A DNA stretch of 54,303 nt from Bryobacterales bacterium (GTDB lineage Bacteria > Acidobacteriota > Terriglobia > Bryobacterales > Bryobacteraceae), in contig JADZGD010000046.1 in NCBI GenBank assembly GCA_020854055.1, forward strand, positions 1-54,303. Direction: 5' to 3'. Positions 1-9,352 of this stretch are shown here, piece after piece. Made by a program: the position numbers and the translations under genes. The notes under the pieces were generated by a model. The model ran no database searches. It was not told the DNA's origin and saw only the letters and a program-made list of their open reading frames with translations. The stretch's first letter is position 1. Every line of letters starts with the position of its first letter.

Positions 1-155
1 CCATAATCGGTGTGGTCGGACTAGGCTTCAACGAAGCAATCATTTGGTTTGTAATCGAAAAGGTTCATTGGCACTATATGATAGCAAAACTAATTAGCTC
101 ATCGATCGTCTTATTCTGGAACTTCGGCGCAAGAAGGTACCTGTTGTTCCGATAA
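1..155 (+). CDS. GtrA-like family membrane protein, C-terminal fragment (5' end outside window)
   Basis: An open frame enters from the window edge (codons in phase with base 3) and ends at TAA 153-155, giving about 50 residues. The translation has a hydrophobic stretch, a short basic/aromatic loop, then a second hydrophobic helix ending in WNFGARRYLLFR. That ending is the hallmark of GtrA-family proteins, small four-helix membrane proteins linked to polyprenyl-phosphate sugar flipping and cell-surface polysaccharide synthesis. Only the last two helices are visible. Codons such as ATA, CTA, AGC and TTA are frequent and the segment is clearly richer in A+T than what follows, so it may be a transferred polysaccharide gene. 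The family call rests on this short C-terminus only. Confidence 0.55.
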   Translation, partial: IIGVVGLGFNEAIIWFVIEKVHWHYMIAKLISSSIVLFWNFGARRYLLFR

Positions 156-343
156 TCGGCCTCGCAAAGCCGGGATTGAGCTTGGCCGGGAACGCGGACA
201 AAGGCCGGATCGCCGTGGAGAATCCCAACACGCTGTTAAACTTGAATGCGACGGGAGCGAAAGCCGCGCCTGGGGGGTGATGATGCTGACCGGCGCCAGC
301 CGGCACGTTCCGTTCAGCCCCAAAACGTGATCTACTGTTCCAG
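156..343. other. Intergenic stretch without a supported gene
   Basis: GC-rich sequence between the GtrA-like fragment and the MFS transporter. Short open frames exist on both strands, but none has a recognisable domain, a ribosome binding site or a plausible protein composition. No convincing terminator or promoter was seen. Confidence 0.4.
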
Positions 344-1597
344 ATGAGTTCTGTTGCGCCGGCCCGTAACCGCGATCTCGCCTCCACCCGATGGCTGGTG
401 CTCTCGTTGTTGGTGGCTTCGAGTTTCATCAACTACATCGACCGCGGCAACCTCTCGGTGGCCGCAGACGCTTTATCGCACGAACTCAACATCGCCCCCG
501 AACGGCTCGGCCTGCTTCTTTCCGGTTTTTTCTGGACTTACGCCCTATTCCAGTTGGTGTCCGGGTGGCTGATCGACCGTTTCAACGTCTACCTGCTGTA
601 CGGTTTGGGATTCTTCCTCTGGTCCGCGGCGACCGCGTTCACGGGCCTGGCCAATTCCTACTGGATGATCTTCGGTTTCCGCCTGCTGTTGGGGATCGGC
701 GAATCGGTAGCCTATCCGGCGTACTCCAAGATCATCTGCGCGGCGTTTCCCGAGCACCGCCGCGGGCTGGCGAACGCGCTGATCGACGTGGGCACCAAAG
801 CCGGTCCGGCGTTGGGCATCCTGCTGGGCGGCCTCGTAGTGGCCAGTTGGGGATGGCGGGCGCTTTTTCTAATTCTCGGTTTCGGCGCGATGGCATGGCT
901 GATCCCGTGGGTCATCTTCGCCCCGCGCGGCGACCACCAGTTTCACTCCTCCACCGCCGGTGGTCCCGGTCTCCTCCAGATCGCCTCACGCTCTTCGGCC
1001 TGGGGTACGTTCATCGGCCATTTCTCCTGCAATTACGTCTGGTATTTCCTGCTCACCTGGCTGCCCTACTACCTGATTCGGGAGCGCGGTTTCAAGACCG
1101 AAGAGATGGCCGTCATCGGATCGCTGCCCTATCTGATGATCGCTCTCATAACCCTGATTGCCGGCGGCGTGGCCGACAAGCTTATCTTTTCCGGACGCTC
1201 GACAACGGCGGTGCGGAAATCCTGCCTGGTCGCCGGACTGTTGGGCATGAACCTGCTGCTGCCCGCCGCCATCGCTCCGACGTCTTTCTCCTGCATGGTT
1301 TACATGCTTCTGGCCTGTGCCTTTTTCGGGCTGATTCCCGGCAACCTGTGGGCGGTCACCCAAACCATGGCCGGTCCCACCGCGGCCGGCAAATGGACCG
1401 GAATACAGAACATGATCGGCAACCTCTCCGGCGTGGCAGCGCCCTGGATCACTGGCGCTATCGTCTCGGCGACCGGTAATTTCGTATTCGCCTTCGTCGC
1501 CGCGTGTATTGCCTCGGTTATCGGAGCCGGTGCCTACCTGGTCTTAATCAGGAAAGTTGAACCGATCTGCTGGTCTCAACCGGCAGCCACGAAGTAA
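344..1597 (+). CDS. MFS transporter, anion:cation symporter-like (hexuronate/sugar-acid type)
   Basis: A 417-residue integral membrane protein with about twelve hydrophobic segments. The first helix carries FINYIDRGNLSVAA, typical of the anion:cation symporter branch of the major facilitator superfamily (ExuT, GarP and related organic-acid permeases). The loop after helix 2 has the GWLIDRF form of the MFS signature. Family members import hexuronates, galactarate, tartrate or similar acids with protons. The sugar-acid genes nearby (GH28-like protein, DgoD-like dehydratase) suit a sugar-acid substrate, but that is inference. ATG 344 was chosen because it gives a short cytoplasmic N-terminus before helix 1; no clear Shine-Dalgarno precedes it. 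It converges on the ceramidase-like gene. Confidence 0.85.
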   Translation: MSSVAPARNRDLASTRWLVLSLLVASSFINYIDRGNLSVAADALSHELNIAPERLGLLLSGFFWTYALFQLVSGWLIDRFNVYLLYGLGFFLWSAATAFTGLANSYWMIFGFRLLLGIGESVAYPAYSKIICAAFPEHRRGLANALIDVGTKAGPALGILLGGLVVASWGWRALFLILGFGAMAWLIPWVIFAPRGDHQFHSSTAGGPGLLQIASRSSAWGTFIGHFSCNYVWYFLLTWLPYYLIRERGFKTEEMAVIGSLPYLMIALITLIAGGVADKLIFSGRSTTAVRKSCLVAGLLGMNLLLPAAIAPTSFSCMVYMLLACAFFGLIPGNLWAVTQTMAGPTAAGKWTGIQNMIGNLSGVAAPWITGAIVSATGNFVFAFVAACIASVIGAGAYLVLIRKVEPICWSQPAATK

Positions 1598-1618
1598 TCC
1601 GGTTCCAACGCCGTCTTT

Positions 1619-3004
1619 TCAGTTCATTAATTTGAACAGCGCATCCAATACCGCCGGCGCCGTCTCCGGTCCGGTCGAATTGACCTCTCCATACCAGCGT
1701 TTGGGGGAAGATTGCAGCCACGGCGCCAGGTTGTCCCATTCGGCCTTGGGGATGATGTAGCCAATCTCATCATTCGCCAACCCGAAGAGCATCCTGTAGG
1801 GAGCCTTCATTCGCGGCTTGACCGGAGGCTCGATTGGGGCATTCGGGAAATCGGCTCCGCTGTAGCGCTGCACGCCGCCCACGCTCAGCTCCGGATACAA
1901 CTCCCCTGGAATACAGGCCGCTTCAAGCACCGGCTTACCGGCTGCCGACAAGCGCACAAAAGCCACCGGCACTTCGGCGACGCCATCCGACATGGCCTGC
2001 TTACGCCCACGGAACAGGCCGGCCGCGGCCGCCATCCGGAAATTCTCATTAGCCACTGGAACCTTGGCCTGCGTTTCCCGGTAGCTGATCCGGTCAATCT
2101 CCTGCCAGCGAGCCCGGCGCAAGCCCTGAACCGCGAACATCGCCACCGTATGACCGACAATCTCCGCCTTGCGGAAGCTTCGATCGGGCACCGGCGTGCC
2201 GTCGGCTTCCCGCAGGTGCGCTCCCAGTGAAGATTGCATCCCGCCCACCGCGCCGTTCAGATAGACCGCGATTCCACCCAACTCCCGTTCGATCGTCCGG
2301 TACAGCGACGCATTGTTGTCGGCCGTTATCAGCGTGTTCCTGTCAGCCAGCGTCTCGGGGTGATTGGCCCAGTTAACCAGCGTGGCGATCGGAGCGCCGC
2401 CCGTCTTGGCGCGCAACCGCAGCGCAATCACCTCGGCATCGTGTACCACCGGCGGGCGGTTGTCGTGTATCAGCGCATCCAATCGCGCATCCCGCACGCT
2501 GGCCAAAGCCGCCTCGGCCGGCGCCAGGTTATGCACCGCCTCCACAATGGCATCAGTTGTCTGGGCCGTCAAAAAGGCCACATAGCTCTCACTGATGCCG
2601 CTTTTCGCCTGCGACGGCCCCCACAGGCCGAGCGTATCGGGCGCTTCGTGGTCGTGCAGCGCCGCCACCACGATGTCCGCCGGTTGGCCCAGGCGTTCCA
2701 CCGCAGCCTTGCGAATGCGACCGGTGTCATCCGAGAACAGGCCGATCGAATCGACCCCGCAAAGCACCAGTGGACGCCCGCCAGCCCGCAAGGCGAGGCA
2801 GCGTGCGAAAAGATCGTCGTGAACGCCGGTCGCCGGACGGTTCTGGCCGAACCCGGCCAGGTAGATCGGCGCGTGCTTTGCAAGATCGGGCGTGACGATG
2901 CGGCTGGCCGCGCCGGCCTCCAGGCCGGCCGCTGCAACCGGAGCCGCCGCCAACAGAAAGGCCACCCCGAGGGGTGGCCCGCACAGCAGATCGCGCAATT
3001 TCAT
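1619..3004 (-). CDS. Secreted neutral/alkaline ceramidase-like protein
   Basis: 461 residues beginning with a basic n-region and a hydrophobic core ending in APVAAA, a probable signal peptide. The mature protein starts with the neutral/alkaline non-lysosomal ceramidase pattern: GLEAGAASRIVTPDLAKH, then YLAGFGQNRPATGVHDDLFARCLAL. Zn-site-like histidines appear in AALHDHEAPDTLGLWG, and WANHPET resembles the second zinc-ligand region. True ceramidases hydrolyse the amide bond of ceramides. Many bacterial relatives of this shorter size lack a demonstrated substrate, so a general amide or ester hydrolase is possible. It lies 15 bases downstream of the sugar isomerase gene on the same strand and probably shares its transcript. 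A paralogue lies at 50805-52139. Confidence 0.75.
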   Translation of the reverse strand: MKLRDLLCGPPLGVAFLLAAAPVAAAGLEAGAASRIVTPDLAKHAPIYLAGFGQNRPATGVHDDLFARCLALRAGGRPLVLCGVDSIGLFSDDTGRIRKAAVERLGQPADIVVAALHDHEAPDTLGLWGPSQAKSGISESYVAFLTAQTTDAIVEAVHNLAPAEAALASVRDARLDALIHDNRPPVVHDAEVIALRLRAKTGGAPIATLVNWANHPETLADRNTLITADNNASLYRTIERELGGIAVYLNGAVGGMQSSLGAHLREADGTPVPDRSFRKAEIVGHTVAMFAVQGLRRARWQEIDRISYRETQAKVPVANENFRMAAAAGLFRGRKQAMSDGVAEVPVAFVRLSAAGKPVLEAACIPGELYPELSVGGVQRYSGADFPNAPIEPPVKPRMKAPYRMLFGLANDEIGYIIPKAEWDNLAPWLQSSPKRWYGEVNSTGPETAPAVLDALFKLMN

Positions 3005-3019
3005 AGATGCCCGCTTTGC

Positions 3020-3994
3020 TCAGGCGCTGACGTTATCAATCCACCAGGGCGCGCCCGTCTCTTCCCGGATCACAACTTCGTGAAGAAAGGCAGCGGCCTT
3101 GGTGAGCCCCTCGTTGGGAGACATCAGCGAGTCTTCGTGTTCGATCGAGAGCACGTAATCGTAGCCGTACATGCGCAGCGTGGAGACAAACTCTTTCCAC
3201 CACTCGGCGCCGTGCCCGTATCCGCAGGTGCGGAAGATCCAGCCGCGATTCTTCTCGTCGGTGTAAAGCTTCATGTCCAGCACGCCGCTCTTCGGCAGGT
3301 TCACGTCATAGATCTGCGTATCCTTGGCGTGTACGTGGAAGATGGAGTCGCCCAGCACTCGAATCGCCTTGATCGGATCGATGCCCTGCCAGAACATGTG
3401 GCTCGGATCGTAGTTGCAGCCGATGTTCGCGCCGCAGGCCTCCCGCAGCCGCAGCATCGTTTCCGGGCTGTAAACCAGAAACCCGGGATGCATCTCGAGC
3501 GCGATCTTCACTCCATGGTCGGCCGCGAATTTGGTGCGCTCTTTCCAGAACGGGATGGCCACCGACTCCCACTGCCACTTCAGCAGTTCCTGGTAATGCG
3601 GCGGCCAGGGCGACGTGACCCAGTTCGGATACCTGGCATTCTCCGAATCTCCGGGACAACCGGAAAAGTCAATCACCACCGGTATCCCCAGCTTTTCGGC
3701 CAGCAGGATGGTTTTCCGGTTGACTTCCTGATTCTTCTCGCGAATCTCCTTGTCCGGGTGCAGCGGTTCGCCATGGCAGGAAAGGGCGCTGATGGTGAAT
3801 CCGTTGTCAGCCAGCAATTTCTTGAAGCCGGCCAATTCGGATTCATTCTCCAGCATGGAGAGCTTGCAGTGCGGATCGGTGGGATAATTGCCGGTGCCGA
3901 GCTCGACCGTGTCGATGTTCAGCGATTTGAGCTTCTGCAGCACCTGTTCCAGAGGCATCTGGCCCAACAGTGCGGTAAGACATCCTATTCTCAC
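3020..3994 (-). CDS. Sugar phosphate isomerase/epimerase, xylose-isomerase-like TIM barrel
   Basis: 324 residues starting at GTG 3994, with a GAGGA Shine-Dalgarno-like element about ten bases upstream. The protein has the AP-endonuclease-2/xylose-isomerase-like barrel pattern: LKSLNIDTVELGTGNYP near the N-terminus, SALSCHGEPLHPD, the metal-ligand region ALEMHPG, then NIGCNYDPSHMFWQG, FHVHAKDT and SIEHEDS near the C-terminus. The Glu, Asp/His, His and Glu residues at these barrel positions are the usual divalent-metal ligands. Relatives isomerise or epimerise keto-sugars, inositols or hydroxypyruvate; the substrate cannot be told here. It leads a two-gene unit with the ceramidase-like gene and diverges from the glycosyltransferase at 4121. 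Confidence 0.85.
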   Translation of the reverse strand: MRIGCLTALLGQMPLEQVLQKLKSLNIDTVELGTGNYPTDPHCKLSMLENESELAGFKKLLADNGFTISALSCHGEPLHPDKEIREKNQEVNRKTILLAEKLGIPVVIDFSGCPGDSENARYPNWVTSPWPPHYQELLKWQWESVAIPFWKERTKFAADHGVKIALEMHPGFLVYSPETMLRLREACGANIGCNYDPSHMFWQGIDPIKAIRVLGDSIFHVHAKDTQIYDVNLPKSGVLDMKLYTDEKNRGWIFRTCGYGHGAEWWKEFVSTLRMYGYDYVLSIEHEDSLMSPNEGLTKAAAFLHEVVIREETGAPWWIDNVSA

Positions 3995-4120
3995 GCTATT
4001 CAGTCCTCGCTTTCTTTGCGGTCTTCACCGGGAAATCCGGTTAACAAGTGATCAGAATATCAGGTAGCGGCCGGCGCCGACGCGCGACTCCGGCCAGGCG
4101 TTCGGCTATCCTGAAATTCA

Positions 4121-5407
4121 GTGCAAGTCCTGCTCGCCCACAACTCACTTTACTATCCTTCGCACGGCGGTGGAGATAAATCCAATCGTCTGCTGATGGA
4201 GGCCCTGGCCGCGCGCGGCCATCGCGTGCGCGCGGTGGCGCGAGTGGAAGACTTCTCTCCGGCGTCGCACGCCGCGCTGCTCAGCCAGCTCGACCGGCGC
4301 GGCGTCACTGCCTGCTCGCCGGACGGAAACTCGCTCGAATTCCACTTGAACGGTGTAGAGGTTTCGGTCCTCACCGCCAATCCCTACTGGCGCGCCTACT
4401 TCGAGGCCCAGGCAGCCGTCTTCGCGCCGGATGTAATTCTCACCTCCACCGACGATCCCGCGTTGCTGCTGTTCGGCGCTGCCCTGCGCGTTCCCCGGGC
4501 GCGCGTAGTCTACCTGGCGCGGGCCATCGTCGCCACTCCGTTCGGCCCCGACAGCGCGCTGCCGAATGCGGAGCGAACCGCCACACTCAGAGCTGCCGAC
4601 GGAGTTGTTGGGGTCAGCGAATACGTGGCCGGCTACGCCCGCCAATATGGAGGGTTGGAGGCAGTCTACGCGCCCATTTCCCTGCTGACGCCCGGCGAAT
4701 GGCCCATGCTGGGCTCGTTCGACAATCGCTACATCACCATGGTGAATCCCTGTGCTTTTAAGGGAATCTCTATTTTCCTCGGCCTGGCGGAACGCTTTCC
4801 GGCGCTGGAATTCGCCGCCGTTCCCACCTGGGGCACCACCAGGATCGACTACCAGGCCATGGCGCGCCAATCCAACATCACCGTGCTGCAACCGGTTGAC
4901 GATATCAACGACCTTCTGCGCCACACCAAAGTAGTGCTGGTCCCTTCTCTGTGGGCCGAAGCGCGCTCGCGCATGATCCTGGAAGCGATGTCGCGCGGCA
5001 TTCCGGTGATGGCTGCCGCCGTCGGAGGCCTCCCGGAAGCCATGCTCGGCCAGCCCTACCTGCTGCCCGTCGCGCCCGTAATCGCGTATCACGCGAGCCT
5101 CGACGAGTCGATGGTCCCGGCAGGCGGAATTCCCGCCCAGGACGTGGAGCCATGGGCTCACGCGCTGGAGCAACTCACCACCGATCGCGCGCACTACGAA
5201 ACGCTCTCGGCCCAGTGCCGCCGCGCAGCGCTCGACTACGCGCGCGGCTACAACGTGGAACCATTTGAAGCCTACCTGGAAAGTCTGCTGGCTAAACCCA
5301 GGCGGGCGCCAATGCCCGCGGCGCCGCTTGCCGACGAACGGCGGCGCTTGTTGCAACTGCGGTTAAGAAAGATGCGAACGGGAGCGGTCGGGAATGTGGA
5401 TCTCTGA
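4121..5407 (+). CDS. Glycosyltransferase, GT4-like (GT-B fold)
   Basis: 428 residues from a GTG start. The N-terminus VLLAHNSLYYPSHGGGDKSNRLLMEALAARGH is the glycine-rich donor/acceptor loop of GT-B glycosyltransferases. The C-terminal domain has VNPCAFKGISIFLGLAERFP and the GT4 signature LVPSLWAEARSRMILEAMSRGIPVMAAAVGGLPEA, which contains the E-x7-E-type nucleotide-sugar site. No signal peptide or membrane span is seen, so it is probably cytosolic or membrane-peripheral. It overlaps the downstream FkbM methyltransferase by 14 bases, so the two are probably co-translated and act on the same glycan or glycolipid. A TATCCT hexamer sits only eight bases before the GTG, suggesting a near-leaderless message. 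Donor and acceptor sugars are unknown. Confidence 0.88.
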   Translation: MQVLLAHNSLYYPSHGGGDKSNRLLMEALAARGHRVRAVARVEDFSPASHAALLSQLDRRGVTACSPDGNSLEFHLNGVEVSVLTANPYWRAYFEAQAAVFAPDVILTSTDDPALLLFGAALRVPRARVVYLARAIVATPFGPDSALPNAERTATLRAADGVVGVSEYVAGYARQYGGLEAVYAPISLLTPGEWPMLGSFDNRYITMVNPCAFKGISIFLGLAERFPALEFAAVPTWGTTRIDYQAMARQSNITVLQPVDDINDLLRHTKVVLVPSLWAEARSRMILEAMSRGIPVMAAAVGGLPEAMLGQPYLLPVAPVIAYHASLDESMVPAGGIPAQDVEPWAHALEQLTTDRAHYETLSAQCRRAALDYARGYNVEPFEAYLESLLAKPRRAPMPAAPLADERRRLLQLRLRKMRTGAVGNVDL

Positions 5408-6254
5408 GGCCGAGGCGCGGGAGCTGGAACAGGCGGGACAGCGCCAGGAGTTGGCTCGCCGTGCCACCGCCGCCGCGCGCCAATCCACTGGTAATGCCGA
5501 TATCGAGATTCTATGGGACGGAATGTGGCTGCGACGTGCCGGCGGCATGTACTTTCCCGATCCGGCCCTGTTCCGTGTAGCTGAGCCCGATTGGACCAGG
5601 TGGCTAAAGCAGGAGGAAAAGTATCTTCGCGACGCCCGTGATTACTGGTTTTACGCCTACCAGCCGAAACCCGGAGACGTGCTGGTGGACATCGGCGCCG
5701 GCCGCGGCGAGGACACCCTGGCCTTCTCCCGCGCCGTTGGCCCCGAGGGCAAGGTCTGGGCCATTGAGCCGCATCCAATCTCTTTCGCCGCGCTCGACCT
5801 GTTCTGCCGGCTCAACGGACTTACCAACGTCACCCGGTTGAACTACGCCTGCACCACCCGGCCGGAAGATTTACAGATCGAGACCTTGCCGGTGTGGGAG
5901 TCGAACTATATCCGCGGTGGCGCCCCTTCGCCAACGAGCCACACCGTCACCGCGATGCCATTCGATACTCTCGCCGAACGCTTCGGCATCGGCCGGATCA
6001 ACTTTCTAAAAATGAACATCGAAGGCGCCGAGCGCCTGGCACTACCCGGTTGCGTCGAAGCACTCAAACGAACCCAAGCCGTCTGTGTCGCCGCCCATGA
6101 CTTCCGTGCCGCGCGGGGCGAAGGCGAGCATTTCCGCACCTTCGACGAAGTCTGCCAGTTCCTCGCCGCCGCCGGCTTCCGCCTGGTACTGCGGGAAGAC
6201 GACCCGAGATACTACGTCCCGTACCACATCCACGCCCTCAAGAATCGAGATTGA
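5394..6254 (+). CDS. FkbM family S-adenosylmethionine-dependent methyltransferase
   Basis: 286 residues. The AdoMet-binding motif I is VLVDIGAGRGEDTLAFSRAVGPEG, followed by the acidic motif II VWAIEPHP. The FkbM-type LKMNIEGAE lies at about two-thirds of the length, where the family usually has DVEG. FkbM enzymes O-methylate sugars or polyketides, often in glycan gene clusters. The gene begins inside the last codons of the glycosyltransferase (14-base overlap), so methylation of the sugar that enzyme transfers is a fair inference. The C-terminal HDF and YHIHALKN regions fit the family. It converges on the large secreted protein at 6286. Confidence 0.88.
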   Translation: MWISEAEARELEQAGQRQELARRATAAARQSTGNADIEILWDGMWLRRAGGMYFPDPALFRVAEPDWTRWLKQEEKYLRDARDYWFYAYQPKPGDVLVDIGAGRGEDTLAFSRAVGPEGKVWAIEPHPISFAALDLFCRLNGLTNVTRLNYACTTRPEDLQIETLPVWESNYIRGGAPSPTSHTVTAMPFDTLAERFGIGRINFLKMNIEGAERLALPGCVEALKRTQAVCVAAHDFRAARGEGEHFRTFDEVCQFLAAAGFRLVLREDDPRYYVPYHIHALKNRD

Positions 6255-6285
6255 TAGACTTGACGCACCGGGCTTTCAGGCTGGA

Positions 6286-9270
6286 CTATTCCTGGCGGTA
6301 TACGTAGCGCCGGCCGCCCGCTACGGGGTTGAACTCAATCCAACCGCCGCCGGCCGGAGCTGCCGCCACCTCCCCGAGCCTCTTTCCATCTGGCGCGAAA
6401 GCCGTCAGTTTTCCGCCACCCGGCGCCGCGAACTGGATCCGCTCGTTACCGTACAGGTCAATCAACTCCACTGAGCCGCCCGCTTGTGCCCGCATCACAA
6501 CGCTTCCGGCGGCTCCCAGCTTTCCGTGCCGGGTCCACGCCCCGCGGCCGTCAAGAAATTCGAAGGCCGGCGAGGTGACGTAGTCGATCCGCCGCCCGCC
6601 CACGTTGGCCGAAATTTCACGAAAACCGTTCGAAGGATGAAACACCAGCCAGCCCGACACCGGCAACTCCACCTGCTCGCCCGCGGCATCCTTTACCGTC
6701 CAGTTGCCCGAGGTTCCCCGGTTGACGAATACCTCCGTACCGTTGTCATAAACCACGTGCAGCCGCGAGCCGGCAATCGCTCCGGTAGCGTGCGCCTGCG
6801 AGGGCGTCAAAAACCGTCCGCCGGCGGTGGCATACTCGATGCGCTTCGGTTTCACGAATGCGTACTGCTGTTGCAACTGCTGCATCATGTAATAAGAGCG
6901 CGCCATTGCCTCCACGTGGAACGGCGCCGGGAACTCACGCGCCAGCCATCCCATATTTCCATAGGCGATGCTGGTGGCAAGAAACAAATCCAGATACTCC
7001 CGGCGCTTCGGCGAACTGGCCCAGTTCCTGTCGATCTGCTCCAGGTAAAAGTAGGTGTATCCCATGCCGTAGTCGCACTCCAGCGGATGCAACTTGTGCA
7101 GCATGAAGGCCGTATCCACCGGGTGTGTCAGCAGGTTTACCGGCGTGTAGGTCCAGCCATAGTGTCCCGAAGCGAGTCCGGCGTAGAGCCACTGGTAGGT
7201 AGCTTCCGATTGCGTGGGCCCGTACACTCGCTGATCGTTCAACAGCAGTTGCCCATAAGAGTAGAACGTTGCGGCCAGCGTCGCCGCCCCGGGAACCCGC
7301 GCGTCGTAATCGCAGAAGGCCCATGGAGAGACCGCCGAATGTACGTCGGTGTAGGACATCTTCACACCGAACTTCTCCTTGATCCGCCTGGCGTAGTACT
7401 CGTCGAATTCCGCCGCCTTGGCCGGCTTCAGCACGTAGTTGCGCGGCCAGGCACGCCGCCATTCTCCGTCACCCTGACGCAGCACGTGGTCCGGGTTCCA
7501 ATTGGAATTCACCGTGCAGAAATCGGTGTAGTTAGTGTAAACCCCTTGCAGCCACCCCATGGCGTTCTGCGCGGCAACATACCATTTCAACGCCGCGTCG
7601 CCGCCCTTTTGCGGCGCGGCGTGCAGCTTCAGGGTGTTACTGTCGCCCTCATCGCGCCAGGTTACTTCGTGGCTGTGCTGCATGATTTTGTCCATGCCGT
7701 AGGAACGGATCTCCATGCTCTGGCGGTGGTCGCCTTCAAAACCACCGCCGAGCCCGGTCACCGTCCAAAGCACCTCCCTGCCTTCCTGCTGGCGCAGCGA
7801 GGGCGGATTGGCGATGGTGGGCAGAGTCTCCTCGTAGATCGGCGAGGAGGTAATGAAGATCCGTTCGTAGAAGTTGTTCCGCTTGCCATCGGTCCTGGCG
7901 TTATAACGCATCCCTCCGTTAATGCGCGCGCCGGTGGCGGTGAGGGTGGGCTCCGTCATGTAGTACGGTTCCGAGGCGTTGGTACGGTACCAGTCGAACC
8001 AGATAGAGGTGAACAGCGGCTTGGCCGCGGGTCCCCAGAGCAGCACCCGCGGATTGGTCTTGCCGTAGGTGAGAAAAGGCACCGTAATCAGCCGGGGATT
8101 GGTGATGCCATCCACCATGCCGAAGTCCAGTTCGGAAGCTTCGCCGCCCTCCACCCGCGCATCCAGCACCAGGGATTTTTGCCACAACCGCAGTTCATAC
8201 TCCACGGTGCGCGCGCCCATCCGGAAACGTGCGGTAACCACGTTGTCGCGCGCGACGGCGTCCAGAAACTGTCCGCGCTCCACCTGGCCTTCTCCGGTGC
8301 CGTCGAATCGCACCCCGCCGCCGTGCATCGGCCGGAAGGGAGCGCGGCCGTCCACCGTGGCGGTCAACTCATCCAGGACTCCCACCACCGGATTGTACTG
8401 GTAGGTGATCGTGGCATCCTTCCCCTGATAGCGCAGTGCAAAGCGGCGTGGACCGGTCTCGCGCACCGTCACCGTAAACTGCCTTTCGAAGTTCGAAGGC
8501 AGAATCGTCTCCTCGCGCGTAGGGAAAGGAAGCGTTCCTGGGCCCGTGTTCGTCCCCACGATCTGGCCGCGGTAGGGGCGCAGGTTGCGCTTCGGTTGCG
8601 GTTGAAACACCAGCGGCTTCAACTCCTCGTGGTAAAAAGTGAGCGAGTCACAGAAGAAATAGCGAATGTCGCGATTCTTAATGCCGGAGATCTCGATGCC
8701 CGAGAAACGCGCCGGCCTCTGAATCTTCTTCGAGATTTCAACCGGCAGTCTGCGATGGATCAGCCACCACTGCTTCCAGATCACCTCCGCCATGGGAATG
8801 GCTACCTCCCGGCCGCGCGCGTCCAGCACCAGGATGGCCACTTTCACGCCCGGCGTACTCTCGTCCGGAATAAAATTCCAGCGGTTTCCGTAACCCCACA
8901 GATCAATCGAATCGAAGTCATCGGGGACGGCGACCGGTTTCGGAGGCCGCGCAACAACGCGGCTGCCCGCCGGCTCGCCTGCAAACTCGAACTTGGCGAC
9001 GTGCGCGCCCCACAACTGCTGCTCCCGGCTCCGGCGAAGCACACCGCGCGCCCCGTCGTGGAGTTCCAGTGTCCACCCGGCCAGATCCTCGAAGGTCTCC
9101 AGCACTCGCGGATCCTCGTGGCGTTGAACCCAGGTGAATTCGTAAGGCTGCTGGCCCACCTGCTGCCACAACTCAACCTGATTCACCGCCGGCACCACCC
9201 GCGGCTCGCCGCTACTTGCCACCGCCGAAATGACGCCAATAAGACACACCACCGTGTACGGACGCACCAT
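6286..9270 (-). CDS. Large secreted protein, candidate glycoside-hydrolase-like TIM barrel with beta-sandwich modules
   Basis: 994 residues from ATG 9270. This start puts a typical signal peptide (MVRPYTVVCLIGVISAVASS) at the N-terminus and has a GGGGG run and TATAAT just upstream; the frame stays open further upstream but with poor composition. Residues 25-250 look like a carbohydrate-binding beta-sandwich. The middle, around TDVHSAVSPWAFCDYDARV and RVYGPTQSEATYQWLYAGL, resembles the barrel region of large glycosidases (GH101-like layout), with acidic residues on likely strand ends. The C-terminal 200 residues are beta-rich. I cannot assign a family with certainty. It stands alone and converges on the methyltransferase. 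Confidence 0.6.
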   Translation of the reverse strand: MVRPYTVVCLIGVISAVASSGEPRVVPAVNQVELWQQVGQQPYEFTWVQRHEDPRVLETFEDLAGWTLELHDGARGVLRRSREQQLWGAHVAKFEFAGEPAGSRVVARPPKPVAVPDDFDSIDLWGYGNRWNFIPDESTPGVKVAILVLDARGREVAIPMAEVIWKQWWLIHRRLPVEISKKIQRPARFSGIEISGIKNRDIRYFFCDSLTFYHEELKPLVFQPQPKRNLRPYRGQIVGTNTGPGTLPFPTREETILPSNFERQFTVTVRETGPRRFALRYQGKDATITYQYNPVVGVLDELTATVDGRAPFRPMHGGGVRFDGTGEGQVERGQFLDAVARDNVVTARFRMGARTVEYELRLWQKSLVLDARVEGGEASELDFGMVDGITNPRLITVPFLTYGKTNPRVLLWGPAAKPLFTSIWFDWYRTNASEPYYMTEPTLTATGARINGGMRYNARTDGKRNNFYERIFITSSPIYEETLPTIANPPSLRQQEGREVLWTVTGLGGGFEGDHRQSMEIRSYGMDKIMQHSHEVTWRDEGDSNTLKLHAAPQKGGDAALKWYVAAQNAMGWLQGVYTNYTDFCTVNSNWNPDHVLRQGDGEWRRAWPRNYVLKPAKAAEFDEYYARRIKEKFGVKMSYTDVHSAVSPWAFCDYDARVPGAATLAATFYSYGQLLLNDQRVYGPTQSEATYQWLYAGLASGHYGWTYTPVNLLTHPVDTAFMLHKLHPLECDYGMGYTYFYLEQIDRNWASSPKRREYLDLFLATSIAYGNMGWLAREFPAPFHVEAMARSYYMMQQLQQQYAFVKPKRIEYATAGGRFLTPSQAHATGAIAGSRLHVVYDNGTEVFVNRGTSGNWTVKDAAGEQVELPVSGWLVFHPSNGFREISANVGGRRIDYVTSPAFEFLDGRGAWTRHGKLGAAGSVVMRAQAGGSVELIDLYGNERIQFAAPGGGKLTAFAPDGKRLGEVAAAPAGGGWIEFNPVAGGRRYVYRQE

Positions 9271-9352
9271 GATCCCCCGATTATACTTGCGGAGCCGGAG
9301 AGAATCCGGCTGCGTGGTATAACGGATCTGAAACAGCATCCACGGGAGTGCA

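Noticed and set aside
2234..4051. Long plus-strand open frame (about 605 codons) antisense to the ceramidase-like and sugar isomerase genes
   Set aside because: Arg/Gln/His-rich composition without domains, spans two real minus-strand genes and their gap; high-GC antisense shadow.
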